A stretch of 64,000 bases of DNA from Pogostemon cablin (lineage: Eukaryota; Streptophyta; Magnoliopsida; Lamiales; Lamiaceae), in contig CM043005.1 in assembly GCA_023678885.1 (NCBI GenBank), positions 8,546,314 to 8,610,313 on the forward strand, read 5' to 3'. Positions 24,697-35,055 of the stretch are shown piece by piece; position 1 is the first letter of the stretch, and each line of letters opens with the position of its first letter. Under the pieces are notes generated by a model. The model saw only the letters and a list, made by a program, of their open reading frames with translations. It was not told where the DNA came from and made no database searches. The position numbers and the translations under genes were made by a program.

Positions 24697-25192
24697 AGCC
24701 CCCACCATCTCATCATCCTCAACTTCCTGCTCAACCCATCTCCAATGGAGGATAGTAAGTGCATGCCGGAATCCATGCCACCTCTTCTCGCTGAACTCGA
24801 ACAACACTGCCTTATCCGTCTCTTTTATCTGTTTCACCAGGAATCCCCCGTGTGCTACCTTCCACCCCCACGAACTGCTTGTACAGCTGCTGCAACATCC
24901 TCTCTATCTCCTCCACCCACAACTGCCTCTGCAGCCTCCACACCCTCAAGCTCTTCGGAACGTTGAGCTTGCTCGACGACCGCAGGAACCTCCGCATCGG
25001 TGTCTGGCTCTTGCAACACTCGTTCCTTCACAGCTCGTACCACAACACGCTGAAAGGGTTGTAGTTCATGTAGTAGAATCGCCCCGACACCTCCACCATC
25101 CTCCCCGATTCCAGGCTACACAGATCGAGTAGAACCACCCGCCGTCGATGTGGAAGCTCTCGAAGGTGAAGTTCTTGACTGCTTAGGGCAAT
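24697..25192 (-). pseudogene. captured gene fragment inside the Pack-MULE
   Basis: On the minus strand one frame gives FYYMNYNPFSVLWYEL (~25080-25030), and after a stop or frame change a run reading SSKLNVPKSLRVWRLQRQLWVEEIERML (positions ~24970-24885), then a different frame to 24750. The composition and helix-like, charged character are protein-like, but stops and frameshifts break it. I do not recognise the parent gene. The short segment 26101-26198 on the far side of the solo LTR is probably the same captured piece continued. The runs quoted are split as seen and no repaired product is implied. Confidence 0.4.
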
Positions 25193-25197
25193 ATGAT

Positions 25198-26095
25198 TGA
25201 TGGAAATATATGCATGCATGGGATAGGTTCGACCTGTACCAAGGGTTCGACATGCTCAAACAAGTCGAACCATGGTCGAACCAGTTCATTAGAAGGGAGG
25301 TTCGACCACGACATTAATGATTCGACCTGTTTAGAAGGTCGAACCATGGTCGAACCAAAGCGCCAGGAGATGGGTTCGACCACGACACTAGTGGTTCGAC
25401 CTGATCAACTGATCGAACCATGATCGAACCAATGCCGAATTCGTCCAGTAGCATGATTCGACTTGTGGTTCAACCTGGGAACCGTGGTCGAACCAGTGCC
25501 GAATTTGTTGATTGGCTGACTAACACATGATTGTCTGGAATGGGGCTGATGTACACGTGGAAAGTGTTCATTGGTGACTGAAGAATAGTCCAAACGGGTT
25601 GCATGGCAGCTGGAAGTATAAGAAACGGTTGCAACAACTCAAACAACAAAAAAACTGTTTTGTTGGTGCAGTGTTGAATCCAACTTTGAGGCTGGTTAAG
25701 AGCAGTTTATCAAGCTACCTAGAACCGGCTAGATAGCTGCATCTCATCTATTAAGTAATGGCTATCCAGTGGCGGTTTGACTGGATCAAAAGGTTGAGGG
25801 AGAAGCTAGATATAAGGGGCTCAAAGTTGCTTCATCACAGAGGGGTTCCATACTTAGAAATTTACACAGTTTCTGTTGCAACTTTATTCTTAGCTTCAGT
25901 TTTCGTTTCAATCTGTTCTTGGTTGTATTGGATCATCAATAATAGCGTTTCTTCTCCCCAAAGTGGATGTAGGATATTCAAATCTGAACCACTATACATC
26001 ATTGTGCACATTTTATATTTTCTTTTCAAGTTTCATCATTTTATGTGTTTTTAATTCTTGAATGTTTGTGAGTTTTGTGTGCACAATTCATGACA
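25198..26095 (+). mobile_element. solo LTR, Copia (SIRE-like)
   Basis: An 898-bp segment starting TGATGG and ending ATGACA, flanked on both sides by ATGAT (25193-25197 and 26096-26100), a perfect 5-base target duplication. Near the 3' part it carries GTGGATGTAGG followed by TCTGAACCAC (25961-25992), a motif typical of SIRE/Maximus-type Copia LTRs, then a T-rich U5. No internal domain remains, so it arose by LTR-LTR recombination. The 5' third contains the palindromic GGTTCGACC repeat. Apparent ORFs such as 25758-26054 are part of the LTR. Confidence 0.75.
25228..25500. repeat. ~95-bp palindromic GGTTCGACC repeat in the solo LTR
   Basis: About three units, each built as GGTTCGACC-acgac spacer-GGTTCGACCTG...GGTCGAACCATGGTCGAACC followed by a variable ~25-base linker. 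The two halves are inverted so each unit can fold as a hairpin. A closely similar unit occurs at 47876-48390. Confidence 0.85.
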
Positions 26096-26437
26096 ATGAT
26101 ATCATCACCCACGAACAACAGGTGGCGTGTGCAGAGATTGGGAAACACTTTGTGGGAGGAGGGAGAAACCTCCATCGGAGATGTGCTGGGCAGGAAATAC
26201 GTGGAGGAGAGAATGTGTTTAATTTATTTTTTATTTTTTTATTTATGATCATGGCCCACTTTTAAATGGTGTTAATTACTATTTTAATTAATAAAATTCT
26301 ATTTGCTCTCATAACTAAAGTTGAAGAATAAATTTGATCCATATAAAAAATTGAAGGGTATGAATGTTAAAAAAAATAGTTGGAGGGTGTACTTGATCCT
26401 CCGGAATAAAGTTAGGGGTCTAGATAACCTTTTCTTT

Positions 26438-27023
26438 TTTATTTTATAATTTTGGATGTTCACATAAGATGTATTAAGTTTTCATTTAAAAATAAAATTA
26501 AAAAAATCTCATACATCATCCACAATACACTACTTAAAAATGGTGTTAATTTCAGATGTATTAATTTTTTGTTTTAACAAAAAATTCTCATACATCATCC
26601 AGATAATAGGCAAAAACTTGTGTGCCCGAGTGCCCCATAGAAACACAAGAATTCCTATGGGGGCACGGTGTGTCCTCGGAACACAGGAGACCAACTCAAG
26701 ATAATAACACTATTAAAAAAAATATGATGTAGGAGTATATAAATTAAGAGAGTGCCTAGGGTAAAACAGGGGTACCAATTGAATTGGCGCCCCCTTTGTC
26801 CCTACCACCCTTCTGATTATTTCCTGCTCCTTCATTAATGTTGTTTTTTACTTTATTTTTAAATTTATTATATTTAAATGATTATTAAACCCTAAACCCT
26901 AGGGATAAATTATACCCTAAACCACAAGGGTAAAATTATAATTATATTCTAAACTTTATGGATAAATTATACCCTAAACCACAAGGGTAAATTTATAATT
27001 ATATCCCTAAAATTAAATAAATA
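26438..27023. other. intergenic with small tandem repeat
   Basis: Holds a ~63-bp unit present twice between 26884 and 27008 (words GGATAAATTATACCCTAAACCACAAGGGT, not written in full elsewhere) and two AACCCTA-type telomere-like words at 26887. CATACATCATCCA words recur at 26510 and 26590. No gene. Confidence 0.4.
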
Positions 27024-27250
27024 CTCCATCCGTCCATTCTCAATGTATCCATTTGCTTTTTGCACGTGGATTAAGAAGTATTATTATTTTATGTGTAGTA
27101 GGTAGTTGTATTAATGGAGGGTGTATATCATATATTTTATTTGTATTAGTAGAGGGTATGAGTCCCATGGTCCAAAAAGGAGAAATTGATAAATTAAGGA
27201 TGGACGACACAAAATAGTAAAATGTATAGATAAACAGTGGACTGAGGGAG
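27024..27250. mobile_element. Stowaway-like MITE
   Basis: TA|CTCCATCCGTCCA at the left, ACTGAGGGAG|TA at the right, 227 bp, AT-rich interior containing the TGCACGTGGATTAAG word common in plant Stowaway elements. Confidence 0.8.
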
Positions 27251-27974
27251 TAAAAAACAGAAAAAAAAAAGTAACAATAACAGTAAAAAAAATGAAAACA
27301 AAGGTGAATGAAGGAGATTATAAATTTCAAAATTTATGTCCCCTTCTCACCCTAGTCATTGTCATAAATTAATACTACTACTTATTAACACAATCACACG
27401 GGTAAAAGAAAATAAATATGTGGTGGGACCAACCCCCTTTGACCCGAACCCAATGCCCAAAGACATTTCATGGCCTGTTAGGCTCAGGAATTCCCCAAGC
27501 CCAGTGGGGGTCAGTGTGTTGATGGTGGGGTGGGATTGGGGTGAGGGTTTTGGGGGATATCATGTGTGGTAAGAAATAAAAAATTCTATAAATTATTAAT
27601 TTATTTTAAAAAAAAATTCTTTTAATAGAATGAATTTCAAATAACACGATTAAAATTTTGAAAATTCATCCAAAACCATTAAAAAGATGATCAAATTCAA
27701 ATTCATAATTTTAATTCATTTCAAATCATGGATTTAGAAATTTATGATTTTTTTTTAATATAAATGTTAATTTATTCAGAAAACAATACACCGTAATCAA
27801 TTCAAATTACATCACCACAAATTCAAACCCAACTAACACTCCTACCTAGCTAGAATATAATCAAACCTGAATTAATTTGATTATTCATCCAAACATGTGA
27901 CAACAAGGGATTTTGTAATGAATTTATAAATTCTCTGCTCAAATCCCTCAATACAAACTAACTTAAGTTTTTGC
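27251..27974. other. intergenic, no supported gene
   Basis: A 78-codon frame at 27336-27572 on the plus strand has no recognisable motif. The rest is AT-rich. Confidence 0.4.
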
Positions 27975-28069
27975 ATTTTTTTTTCTTTCTTTTTTTTTAA
28001 AATATTTTTCTATCGGGTGTATATATAATATCAGTCGCAATTATATATTGACAAAACTTGGGTTATGTC

Positions 28070-28146
<77 letters not shown>

Positions 28147-28232
28147 TTCTTTCTTTTTTTTTAAAATATTTTTCTATCGGGTGTATATATAATATCAGTC
28201 GCAATTATATATTGACAAAACTTGGGTTATGT

Positions 28233-28319
<87 letters not shown>
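27975..28319. repeat. duplicated segment with two (TA)n microsatellites
   Basis: A ~100-bp segment (TTTTCTTTCTTTTTTTTTAAAA... to GGGTTATGTCTTT) occurs at 27975-28073 and again at 28144-28235, each copy followed by a long perfect (TA)n tract (28074-28141 and 28236-28319). The copies are virtually identical, so the tandem duplication, which includes the first (TA)n, is recent. Confidence 0.9.
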
Positions 28320-28323
<4 letters not shown>

Positions 28324-28690
28324 GGATAAAACTTTTTTCAAAATAAAATCTATTTCACCTTATTATTCTTGCAAAATAAGTTTTATTGAAAAATAAAATA
28401 TATTTCACCTTATTATTCTCGCAAAATAAGCTTTATTAAAAAGTGTCGTGTGAGAATTGTTATTTTACATTTATGGGAATAAAAACCAGTTATGTCCGAC
28501 TCTTTATCCAAATCAAATTTCAATCCAGAAAAAGCATCTATGTTTATTTACATTTTAGCCTAAACCCGCACCAACCCACCTTAACCCACCAATATCTCAA
28601 TCCAAAATTAACACACCCCATAAAAGTCCACCCCACTTCAAACCCACTAAAGCTAACTCGCACCGCCCCACCAACCCAACATTAACCCAC
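28320..28690. other. AT-rich with short direct repeat
   Basis: Two ~60-bp direct copies of the TATTTCACCTTATTATTCTYGCAAAATAAG region at 28348 and 28408. The segment 28555-28690 is C-rich with repeated AACCCACC words and leads into the next repeat. Confidence 0.5.
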
Positions 28691-29335
28691 TTTTATAAAT
28701 TAAAATTTATAAAAGTGGCATACAACTTTTAGATTTTAATGTTTAAATAATAAAAATATTATCACCCAACCCTACCCCCTACCCACCACCCTATCCACTC
28801 ACCCATCCCACCCCGATAATTTTTTTTTAATTTTAAATTTTAATACTTGAATAATAAAAATATAATCACCCAACCCTACCCCCTACCCCCTACTCCTACC
28901 ACCCTCACCCCCCAATTTTTTTTAAATTTTAGATTTTAATATTTAAATAATAAATAAAATTGGGGGTAGGTAGGGGTAGTGTTGGGTGATAATATTTTTA
29001 TTATTTAAATATTAAAATCTAAAATTTATTAAAAATAAAATTTTTTGGGGGTGGGGTGGGTAGGGGTAAAGTTGGGTGATAATATTTTTATTATTTAAAT
29101 ATTAAAATTTAAAAAATTAAAAAAAAATTTGGGTTGGGTGAGATGGGGTGGGTAGGGGGTAGGGTTGGCTGATAATATTTTTATTATTTAAATATTTAAA
29201 TCTAAAAGTAAAAAAAAATTGTGGGGGTGGGTGGGTGAGTGGTGGGTAGGGGTAGGGTTGGGTGATAATATTTTTATTATTTAAATATTAAAATCTAAAT
29301 TTTTTTTTATAAATTTTTTTTTGGGGATGAGTGGG
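28690..29335. repeat. inverted array of a ~110-bp AT/GC-banded unit
   Basis: Each unit pairs a (TATTTAAATAATAAAAATATTATC) half with a C-rich ACCCAACCCTACCCC half. Two units run one way (28735-28920) and four or five run the other way (28940-29330), meeting near 28930, so the whole can fold into a large hairpin. G and C are almost completely separated by strand on the two sides. Confidence 0.8.
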
Positions 29336-29536
29336 GGGTGTGGGTAATAGGTGGGTGAGGGGTAGGTAGGTCATACGTGGATAGGGGGTAGAGTGTGTGG
29401 GCTAACCCGCGGCCCGCTCCACCAGTGGCCCGCTCCAACGGTAGCCCGCTCCACAAGTGGGCCGCCCCACTTGGGCTCATCATAAGGTGGGCTGTGGGCT
29501 AAACCGCCTCACCAACCTATTTTGACAGCTCTAGTT
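29336..29536. mobile_element. one end of a hAT-like element
   Basis: The right edge reads ...ACCTATTTTGACAGCTCTA, the complement of TAGAGCTGTCAAAATAGG, a terminal sequence I associate with plant hAT-type MITEs, and inside it are repeated GTGGCCCGCTCCA/GGCCCGC words typical of subterminal repeats. I cannot find the matching left end, so the element may be truncated by, or include, the array at 28690-29335. Confidence 0.35.
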
Positions 29537-30215
29537 CTAGTGAGATTATATTAAGCTTTTTTTAATTAAAAATATTACAATTTTTCTTTTAAAATTTTAT
29601 CACTTTTCACTTATATTATAAATTATTCATGTTACATACCATTATGACTTTTCATTATAAAGATACTATTTCTTATTCGTCTCACACAAGTCTTTGTCAA
29701 TATCGTACACCCGGATTCCAATGGTAACAATGTAACATGTTACATGTATTAAATGAATAAAACGTGCGCGTGTATAAAATTTTCAATATTTTATTATATC
29801 CTACATGTCAATCATCCAAACTTGCAATAATAGATGTGTCACTAAAACTTAGTAGGAAGATCTAGATGTGTGAACCCGAGTATATTTAATTTGTACATTC
29901 ATATAAAATACTAATACGATTAATACATCATATACATTAAAATATTACACTATCTCACAACTCAATATATATTAAAATACTACAAATAGTGAATGTAACA
30001 TTATTTATATGACAGAAAGAATATAATTTGCTAGTGGTTTTTTAGCGAATTTTATAACTTTTTAATGAACGATGGAATATAAAAAAAACTACGAATACAT
30101 TCTTTAAGAAAATACATTTATATTGTTGAATAAAATTAATATAAAATGAATGATCATAAATTAACTCTATGTACCCGGATGCATAAGATATCTACTCCTT
30201 AGATATTATATCTTG
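29537..30215. other. AT-rich intergenic sequence
   Basis: No gene or convincing repeat seen. Confidence 0.4.
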
Positions 30216-30221
30216 GGACAG

Positions 30222-30405
30222 ACTTGTGTGAGATCGTCCTACCGTAAAAATTTATATTAATTATTTATAATTTTTTATTAAAAATATATTTATTATTATT
30301 TTAAATGTTATCATTTTTCATCTATTTGTATCACTTTTCATATTATAAAGATTATTACTATTTATCCGTCTTACATAAGTTATTTTGTGAAACGATTTCA
30401 CACAA
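30222..30405. mobile_element. possible MITE with GTGTGAGAT inverted ends
   Basis: GACTTGTGTGAGATCGTC at the left is answered by the inverted GAAACGATTTCACACAATTTC at the right. The middle is AT-rich and non-coding. The ends are imperfect and I could not fix a target duplication. Confidence 0.4.
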
Positions 30406-30456
30406 TTTCTTGTCTTACACACGTTAAATGAGTAACACATATATGTATAAAAAAAT

Positions 30457-30723
30457 GAGTTAATTGCAAAAAAAAAACACGAACTTGATTCTTATTGCAA
30501 ATTAATTCCCACATTTGAGAAATTGCAAAAATGAACAACATCTTTAAGTATTATTGCAAAACGCACTCAATATCTCAAAAAAGAACCCTACTTTTATTCA
30601 CAATTAATTAAGTATGTTTTGCAACAATTCTTACATATGACGTTCTTTGGTTGCAATTTCTAAAAAGTTGAGATTAATTTGCAATACGAATAAAATTCAT
30701 GGTTTTTATTTGCAATTAACCCC
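30457..30723. mobile_element. Mutator-like MITE with ~50-bp inverted ends
   Basis: GAGTTAATTGCAAAAA... at the left and the inverted GGGTTAATTGCAAATAAAAACC at the right; the similarity continues ~50 bases to the TTGCAAATTAAT words. AAAAAAAT flanks both sides (30449-30456, 30724-30731), a possible but low-complexity target duplication. It is 267 bp with no coding capacity. Confidence 0.65.
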
Positions 30724-31261
30724 AAAAAAATCTATTTTTTTAAGAATTAATATTTTCTTGTTAGAGTATAAATTTTATCTATATCATGTCATTCATGTAA
30801 TGATTCACATGATACAAGATATTGTAATTATAACAGGAGATTCGAAATACAAAATCACTCCTATTCATTAAATATTTTCAAAACTAAAAATGTAATTTAA
30901 CCAAACGTAACCTCAAAAAAATTAGCTTTCAAACAAATGGACAAATTAATGACATCCCTTTCAGATTTGTACAAATTATAAAATAGACCTCGATTTGAAA
31001 AACTACAAAATACACCATACAATTTTATTTTTTCTTTACCATCTCAAACCGAACACTTTTATGAATTAATTAGTATCCAGTACACAATAATAGGTATTAT
31101 TAGTATGAGATACATGTATTAAATACTATAAGATACAAAATTTTGAAATAATATTCCTAATATAACCCTAACTTCATATTAAGGAATAAATATATTATCT
31201 AATTATTTGTTACGGTATCTTTTAACTTTCCTTATTTTTCGTCAATCTATTTTACATTATT

Positions 31262-31435
31262 AATCGTGTGAAGGTCAATTAATACGATGCTATCCATACA
31301 CCCAAAATTCATTAATACGATGTAGGCCGTATCCATTCACCCAAAGATCTACTTTCATGCTATCCGTTCACCCAAAATCAATTGATACGATGCAGGCAGT
31401 ATCCATTCACCCAAAGATCTACTTCCATTTCGACT
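31262..31435. repeat. ~78-bp direct repeat
   Basis: The run TACGATGYAGGCMGTATCCATTCACCCAAAGATCTACTTYCAT occurs twice (31316 and 31386) with the preceding CACCCAAAATTCATT words, plus a partial third start at 31286. Confidence 0.7.
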
Positions 31436-31563
31436 TTCCGTAAGCAGACCCATGGAAGATTGTGGTGGTGCAGGCGGCAAAACCCTAATATGGTTTACTA
31501 GGTTCATTGTTTAATGGATTGACATCAATTTCCTATAATGCATGCCACTGTCTACTCCAAACT

Positions 31564-31932
31564 TAGACATGCACAAAAAAATCGGAACCGACAGTTCGAA
31601 CCGGGGAACCGTCGATTTTAACGGGAACCGGAACCGCCGGTTCTGGAACCGGCAAAAAAAAACCAGAACCGGCTAAGGAAGGTTCGGTTCCGGTTCCTCA
31701 TATTTGGGAAAAAAAAGGCGGTTCCGGTTCGAACCGCCGATTTTTCAAAATTATTTACTTTTTACGCTTAAAACCCAAAAAAAAAAAATTAAACCTGAAC
31801 CGGTGGTTCCGAACCGGAACCGTCGGTTCCAGAACCGAAACCTTTGTACCCCAGTTCGGTTCCGATTCTCCCTACCTTGGAACCAGAACCGCCGATTCGG
31901 AACCGGGGGTTCCAAACCGGGGTGCATGTCTA
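31564..31932. mobile_element. hAT-type MITE with perfect 8-bp target duplication
   Basis: Ends TAGACATGCAC and GTGCATGTCTA are perfect 11-base inverted repeats, flanked by TCCAAACT on both sides (31556-31563 and 31933-31940). The 369-bp interior is packed with GGAACCGG/GGTTCCGG words in both orientations, as expected of hAT subterminal transposase-binding repeats. No transposase; the overlapping frames (e.g. 31704-31943) are Asn/Arg/Phe repeats created by these words. Confidence 0.92.
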
Positions 31933-31940
31933 TCCAAACT

Positions 31941-32531
31941 TGACACACCCGCCAACGCTGTCGACCTTCAAATCGTCTAAAAATATGGTGAAAAGAAGTA
32001 GGAATCTTCTCCGCATGGCTTCATAGGGTTTTTTCTCATGGAGTATGTATTTGAAAACTGTTACCGTCTACGTACAACAGAATGTGGTTGCACAATTCGT
32101 AAGTTGTTCTGCCCCACCTCCACCAAGGCATCAATATCTCCTAGTGTAGTGTACTGCTTTGATAGACATATTTTACTCCATCAAGGCAATCTCAACAGAG
32201 TTAATTATCATACATGTAAACTTATCATGGAATTGGTAAACGAAAAATTATGCAATATCATTAGCTGGAGAAATATGTACAAAAATAATGTTATGTAAAA
32301 TTATTTATTAGTTGTTCATCATCAAAATTATTCACCCAAAATTAATTGGTACGACTAGTTGTGCATAATTATACACTAATTGTGCAATTTTATTCACTTA
32401 TATTATGCAAAACTATTCACTAGTTATGCATTATTCATGACAAGTTTGCCAGAAAAATGTGTTAAGAAATTATATTATGTAAAATTAATCATTTGTTGTG
32501 AATTATTATACACTAATTGTGCAAAATTATA
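31941..32531. other. intergenic, no supported gene
   Basis: An 86-codon frame (32038-32298) has no recognisable motif. TATGCAAAATTATTCACTAGTT-type words repeat loosely between 32300 and 32530. Confidence 0.35.
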
Positions 32532-32822
32532 CTCCCTCCGTCCCACATATTTTTACCCACTTTCCATTTTGGATTGTCCCACGTATTTTTACTCATTCTA
32601 TTAATGGTAAAAATACATAATATTTTATTATCTACTTTTTACAATCTCAATAACTTTAATTACTTTTTTACACTTTATTCATCATTCCCAACAACTTTAT
32701 TTACTTTTTCTTTTTAAATTACTAATTCATCCATACTTTTTGTTATATTATATATTAAAAAAATAACACGTCTTAATCTCCGTGCCGGTACAAATGGGTG
32801 AAAATACCAGGGACGGAGGGAG
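32532..32822. mobile_element. Stowaway-like MITE
   Basis: TA|CTCCCTCCGTCCC at the left and GGGACGGAGGGAG|TA at the right, perfect inverted ends, 291 bp. A textbook Stowaway element. Confidence 0.93.
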
Positions 32823-34888
32823 TACTTCATAATATTTTCTAAAAATATCCTTGTTTGTCCATAGTAAAATTAATGTTCAAATTCTGCAAACTAAGTTGCT
32901 TAATGTAGATGCCCATGATCATTAAATAATTTTTTACACAGTTCTTTAAGTAAGTAAACAAAATAAATATACATTAAAAGTAATTAAACTCATATATAAA
33001 AGTAGATAAAAATTAAATAGATAAATGATTTATTTGGGGGCTTTCATTCCATACCTTGAAGGCATTTGTGAAGGATGAACACAATCAAGATGATATGCAC
33101 AAAGGAGCTACTCAAATATAGTAATCAGATATTTGTCATTTCCTTCCCAAGTAACCTTTAAGACACAAAAAAGACAGCTCTGCTAAGCATTTTCATTCAA
33201 GGAAATGCACAAATAAAGATAAACTCATTACAGAATGTGTGGCAGTCAGTTTTCTCATTAAAGAGACTACCCGGAAAGTTTTCTAGATGCTGCTGTCAAA
33301 AAATTATATTAGAACATAAATGTGTTAGCAAAAAGAAAAAATAAAACTAAAAGATTAAAAAAAAGAAAAAAAAAGTAAACTCGACTACTTATTCAAAAGA
33401 AGTATTAGCTACCTTCCTTTGAACTACATGCATTTGCTCTCTGTTTATGAAAAAGGTCCATCAAATAGCTCCTCTTGCCTTCAAAAATAAATATATGGCA
33501 TACATCTATATTTCTCTTCTCATCCATCAATTAAGAATCAAAACTTGAAAAGTTGGGACAAACTTAGCTGAAGAAGTCAATGTAAGAGCTTTATATAAAC
33601 AACAATATATTTCTTAAGTAACAGATAACTCACGCTCATTAATGTCATTTTTGTATGTTCTCTCTTCTTTCATATATAACGAATTGTTTCATGAACTTTT
33701 ACACTTCTATTACAATAAGATTTACAAAAAAAGGTTACTTAGTTGAAGTGTTCAGAATTCTTGCCAGTTGAAACATACATTTTCTTGGGCTGATTGATAA
33801 TATATGGCTAAGCTCTATATATATACATCAAAATCTCCACACCCAATCTATAACCTGAAGTAACTTAGTTAGACATTTAACATTTATTTCTAATATCTTA
33901 ACTTGAAATATCCAATTTAAATAAAATTAGTATTATAGGCAAGTTTATCTTTAAAAGAAATCAATGCCAAATAACATTTTTATGGTTGTATATAACCTAT
34001 ACAACAATAAAAGATATATGCTGATGCTTAACTATCAATTACTATCACAATTCACAATGAACATAAAAAATACAGGGCAGCTTCATCTCAAGCCCAGATG
34101 CTGATCGAGGTTGTACTATCTCTTCTAATCAATAACATTCCTACATATTTATTATTCATTTAAAATAGTAAGCCATTTAAAATGTGTAGATAATTTGAAT
34201 AAAAGAGGCAGGGATCCTGATTACTGATCTCTGTTAGATATCTCTAATTAGACAAAACTAAAGTGCTCTTACAAAAGATATTTATTTACCAAATGTTCAA
34301 ACTGAGTTGCTTCTACCCGCGAACCCACTTTTAATAATTTGTTGGCACAGCTCATGGTAAGTTAAAGACAGTTAAACAACTTCAAGAATTTCTTAGTTTT
34401 GAAATTCACAACATCCTCCAAAATCTTTGAAAGAATAAAGAGAGATATCAACATTTTAACAAATATGTGAATAGTTTGATAGATTGCAGTATATGGTTTA
34501 TACAGAAAGGATATAGTAAAATATTATATTTAATGAGTGTAATGTGGATCAAAATTGCTATATATAGACACAAATGAGTTTTGACTTAGAAACCTCTACT
34601 ATGTGTCTTTCGTATGTTTGTTGCAAATCTTAAGCAATCAACCTTGGATAGCTAAAGGAAATTCGAGCCCTAAATCCTGAACCCATCTATTTCTTAATTA
34701 ATGATCAAGAGCTAATCTAGCTAGTGGAAGAGAAGCAATTTAATTTCAAAAAATAAATTATTCAAAATATACCAAAAATTAAATGCATGAGTTAGTCATT
34801 AAAATTATATCCCCATATCTATGATCCCATAAAATCTCTATACATCAACTTTAGAGAAAATTCAATTAAATAATGTAAGTCTAATTAC
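32823..34888. other. AT-rich region, possible downstream part of the PPR locus
   Basis: If the PPR exon at 34889-35055 belongs to a real gene, its later exons should lie here on the minus strand. Short splice-bounded pieces can be imagined (for example 33400-33480), but none can be matched to the family with confidence. No other gene seen. Confidence 0.3.
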
Positions 34889-35055
34889 CTTCAAAAGCAT
34901 ACCATATGCTATATCATCAACCCCACAGCCCTCTTGCCTTAGCATTTCATCGAACAATCAAAGAGTTGATTCAATGTCACAGAAATGAATACAAGCATGC
35001 ATTACAAAATTCATCACGATTATGTTCATCTTCCTATGTTGCTTCTTTGCAATAT
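34889..35055 (-). pseudogene. exon of a PPR (PPR-CBS type) protein with an internal stop
   Basis: On the minus strand a 167-bp block bounded by an AG acceptor and a GTAATT donor reads IAKKQHRKMNIIVMNFVMHA, then CIHFCDIESTL, a TGA stop, then LFDEMLRQEGCGVDDIAYGM and LLK. This is one PPR helical-hairpin pair and resembles the plant PPR protein that carries C-terminal CBS domains. Known family: organelle-targeted RNA-binding proteins. The stop occurs at a position normally serine or alanine. Either the locus is a pseudogene or a base is miscalled. I found no second exon I trust. Confidence 0.6.

Larger units (their letters stand above)
24477..26437. mobile_element. Pack-MULE-like element with long inverted ends
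   Basis: The left end (24477-24696) and right end (26199-26437) are inverted copies over ~220 bases at about 75-80% identity by eye, sharing AAAAGGTTAT outer ends, a GATCAAATTTATTCTTCA block and CTCCTCCACGTA at the inner edges. A 9-base TTTATTTTA flanks both sides (24468-24476 and 26438-26446), the length expected of Mutator target duplications, though AT-rich. The interior is GC-rich, gene-like and unlike the flanks, with no transposase. Removing the solo LTR leaves about 1.06 kb. Confidence 0.7.

Noticed and set aside
26884..26905. Possible interstitial telomere (CCCTAAA words)
   Set aside because: Only two units of the plant telomere repeat; such telo-box words are common by chance and in promoters.
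31704..31948. Frames on both strands rich in Asn/Arg/Phe
   Set aside because: They are translations of GGAACC words inside the hAT MITE.
33400..33490. Possible further exon of the PPR gene
   Set aside because: Splice-like borders exist on the minus strand, but the short translation does not match the family at any position I can name.
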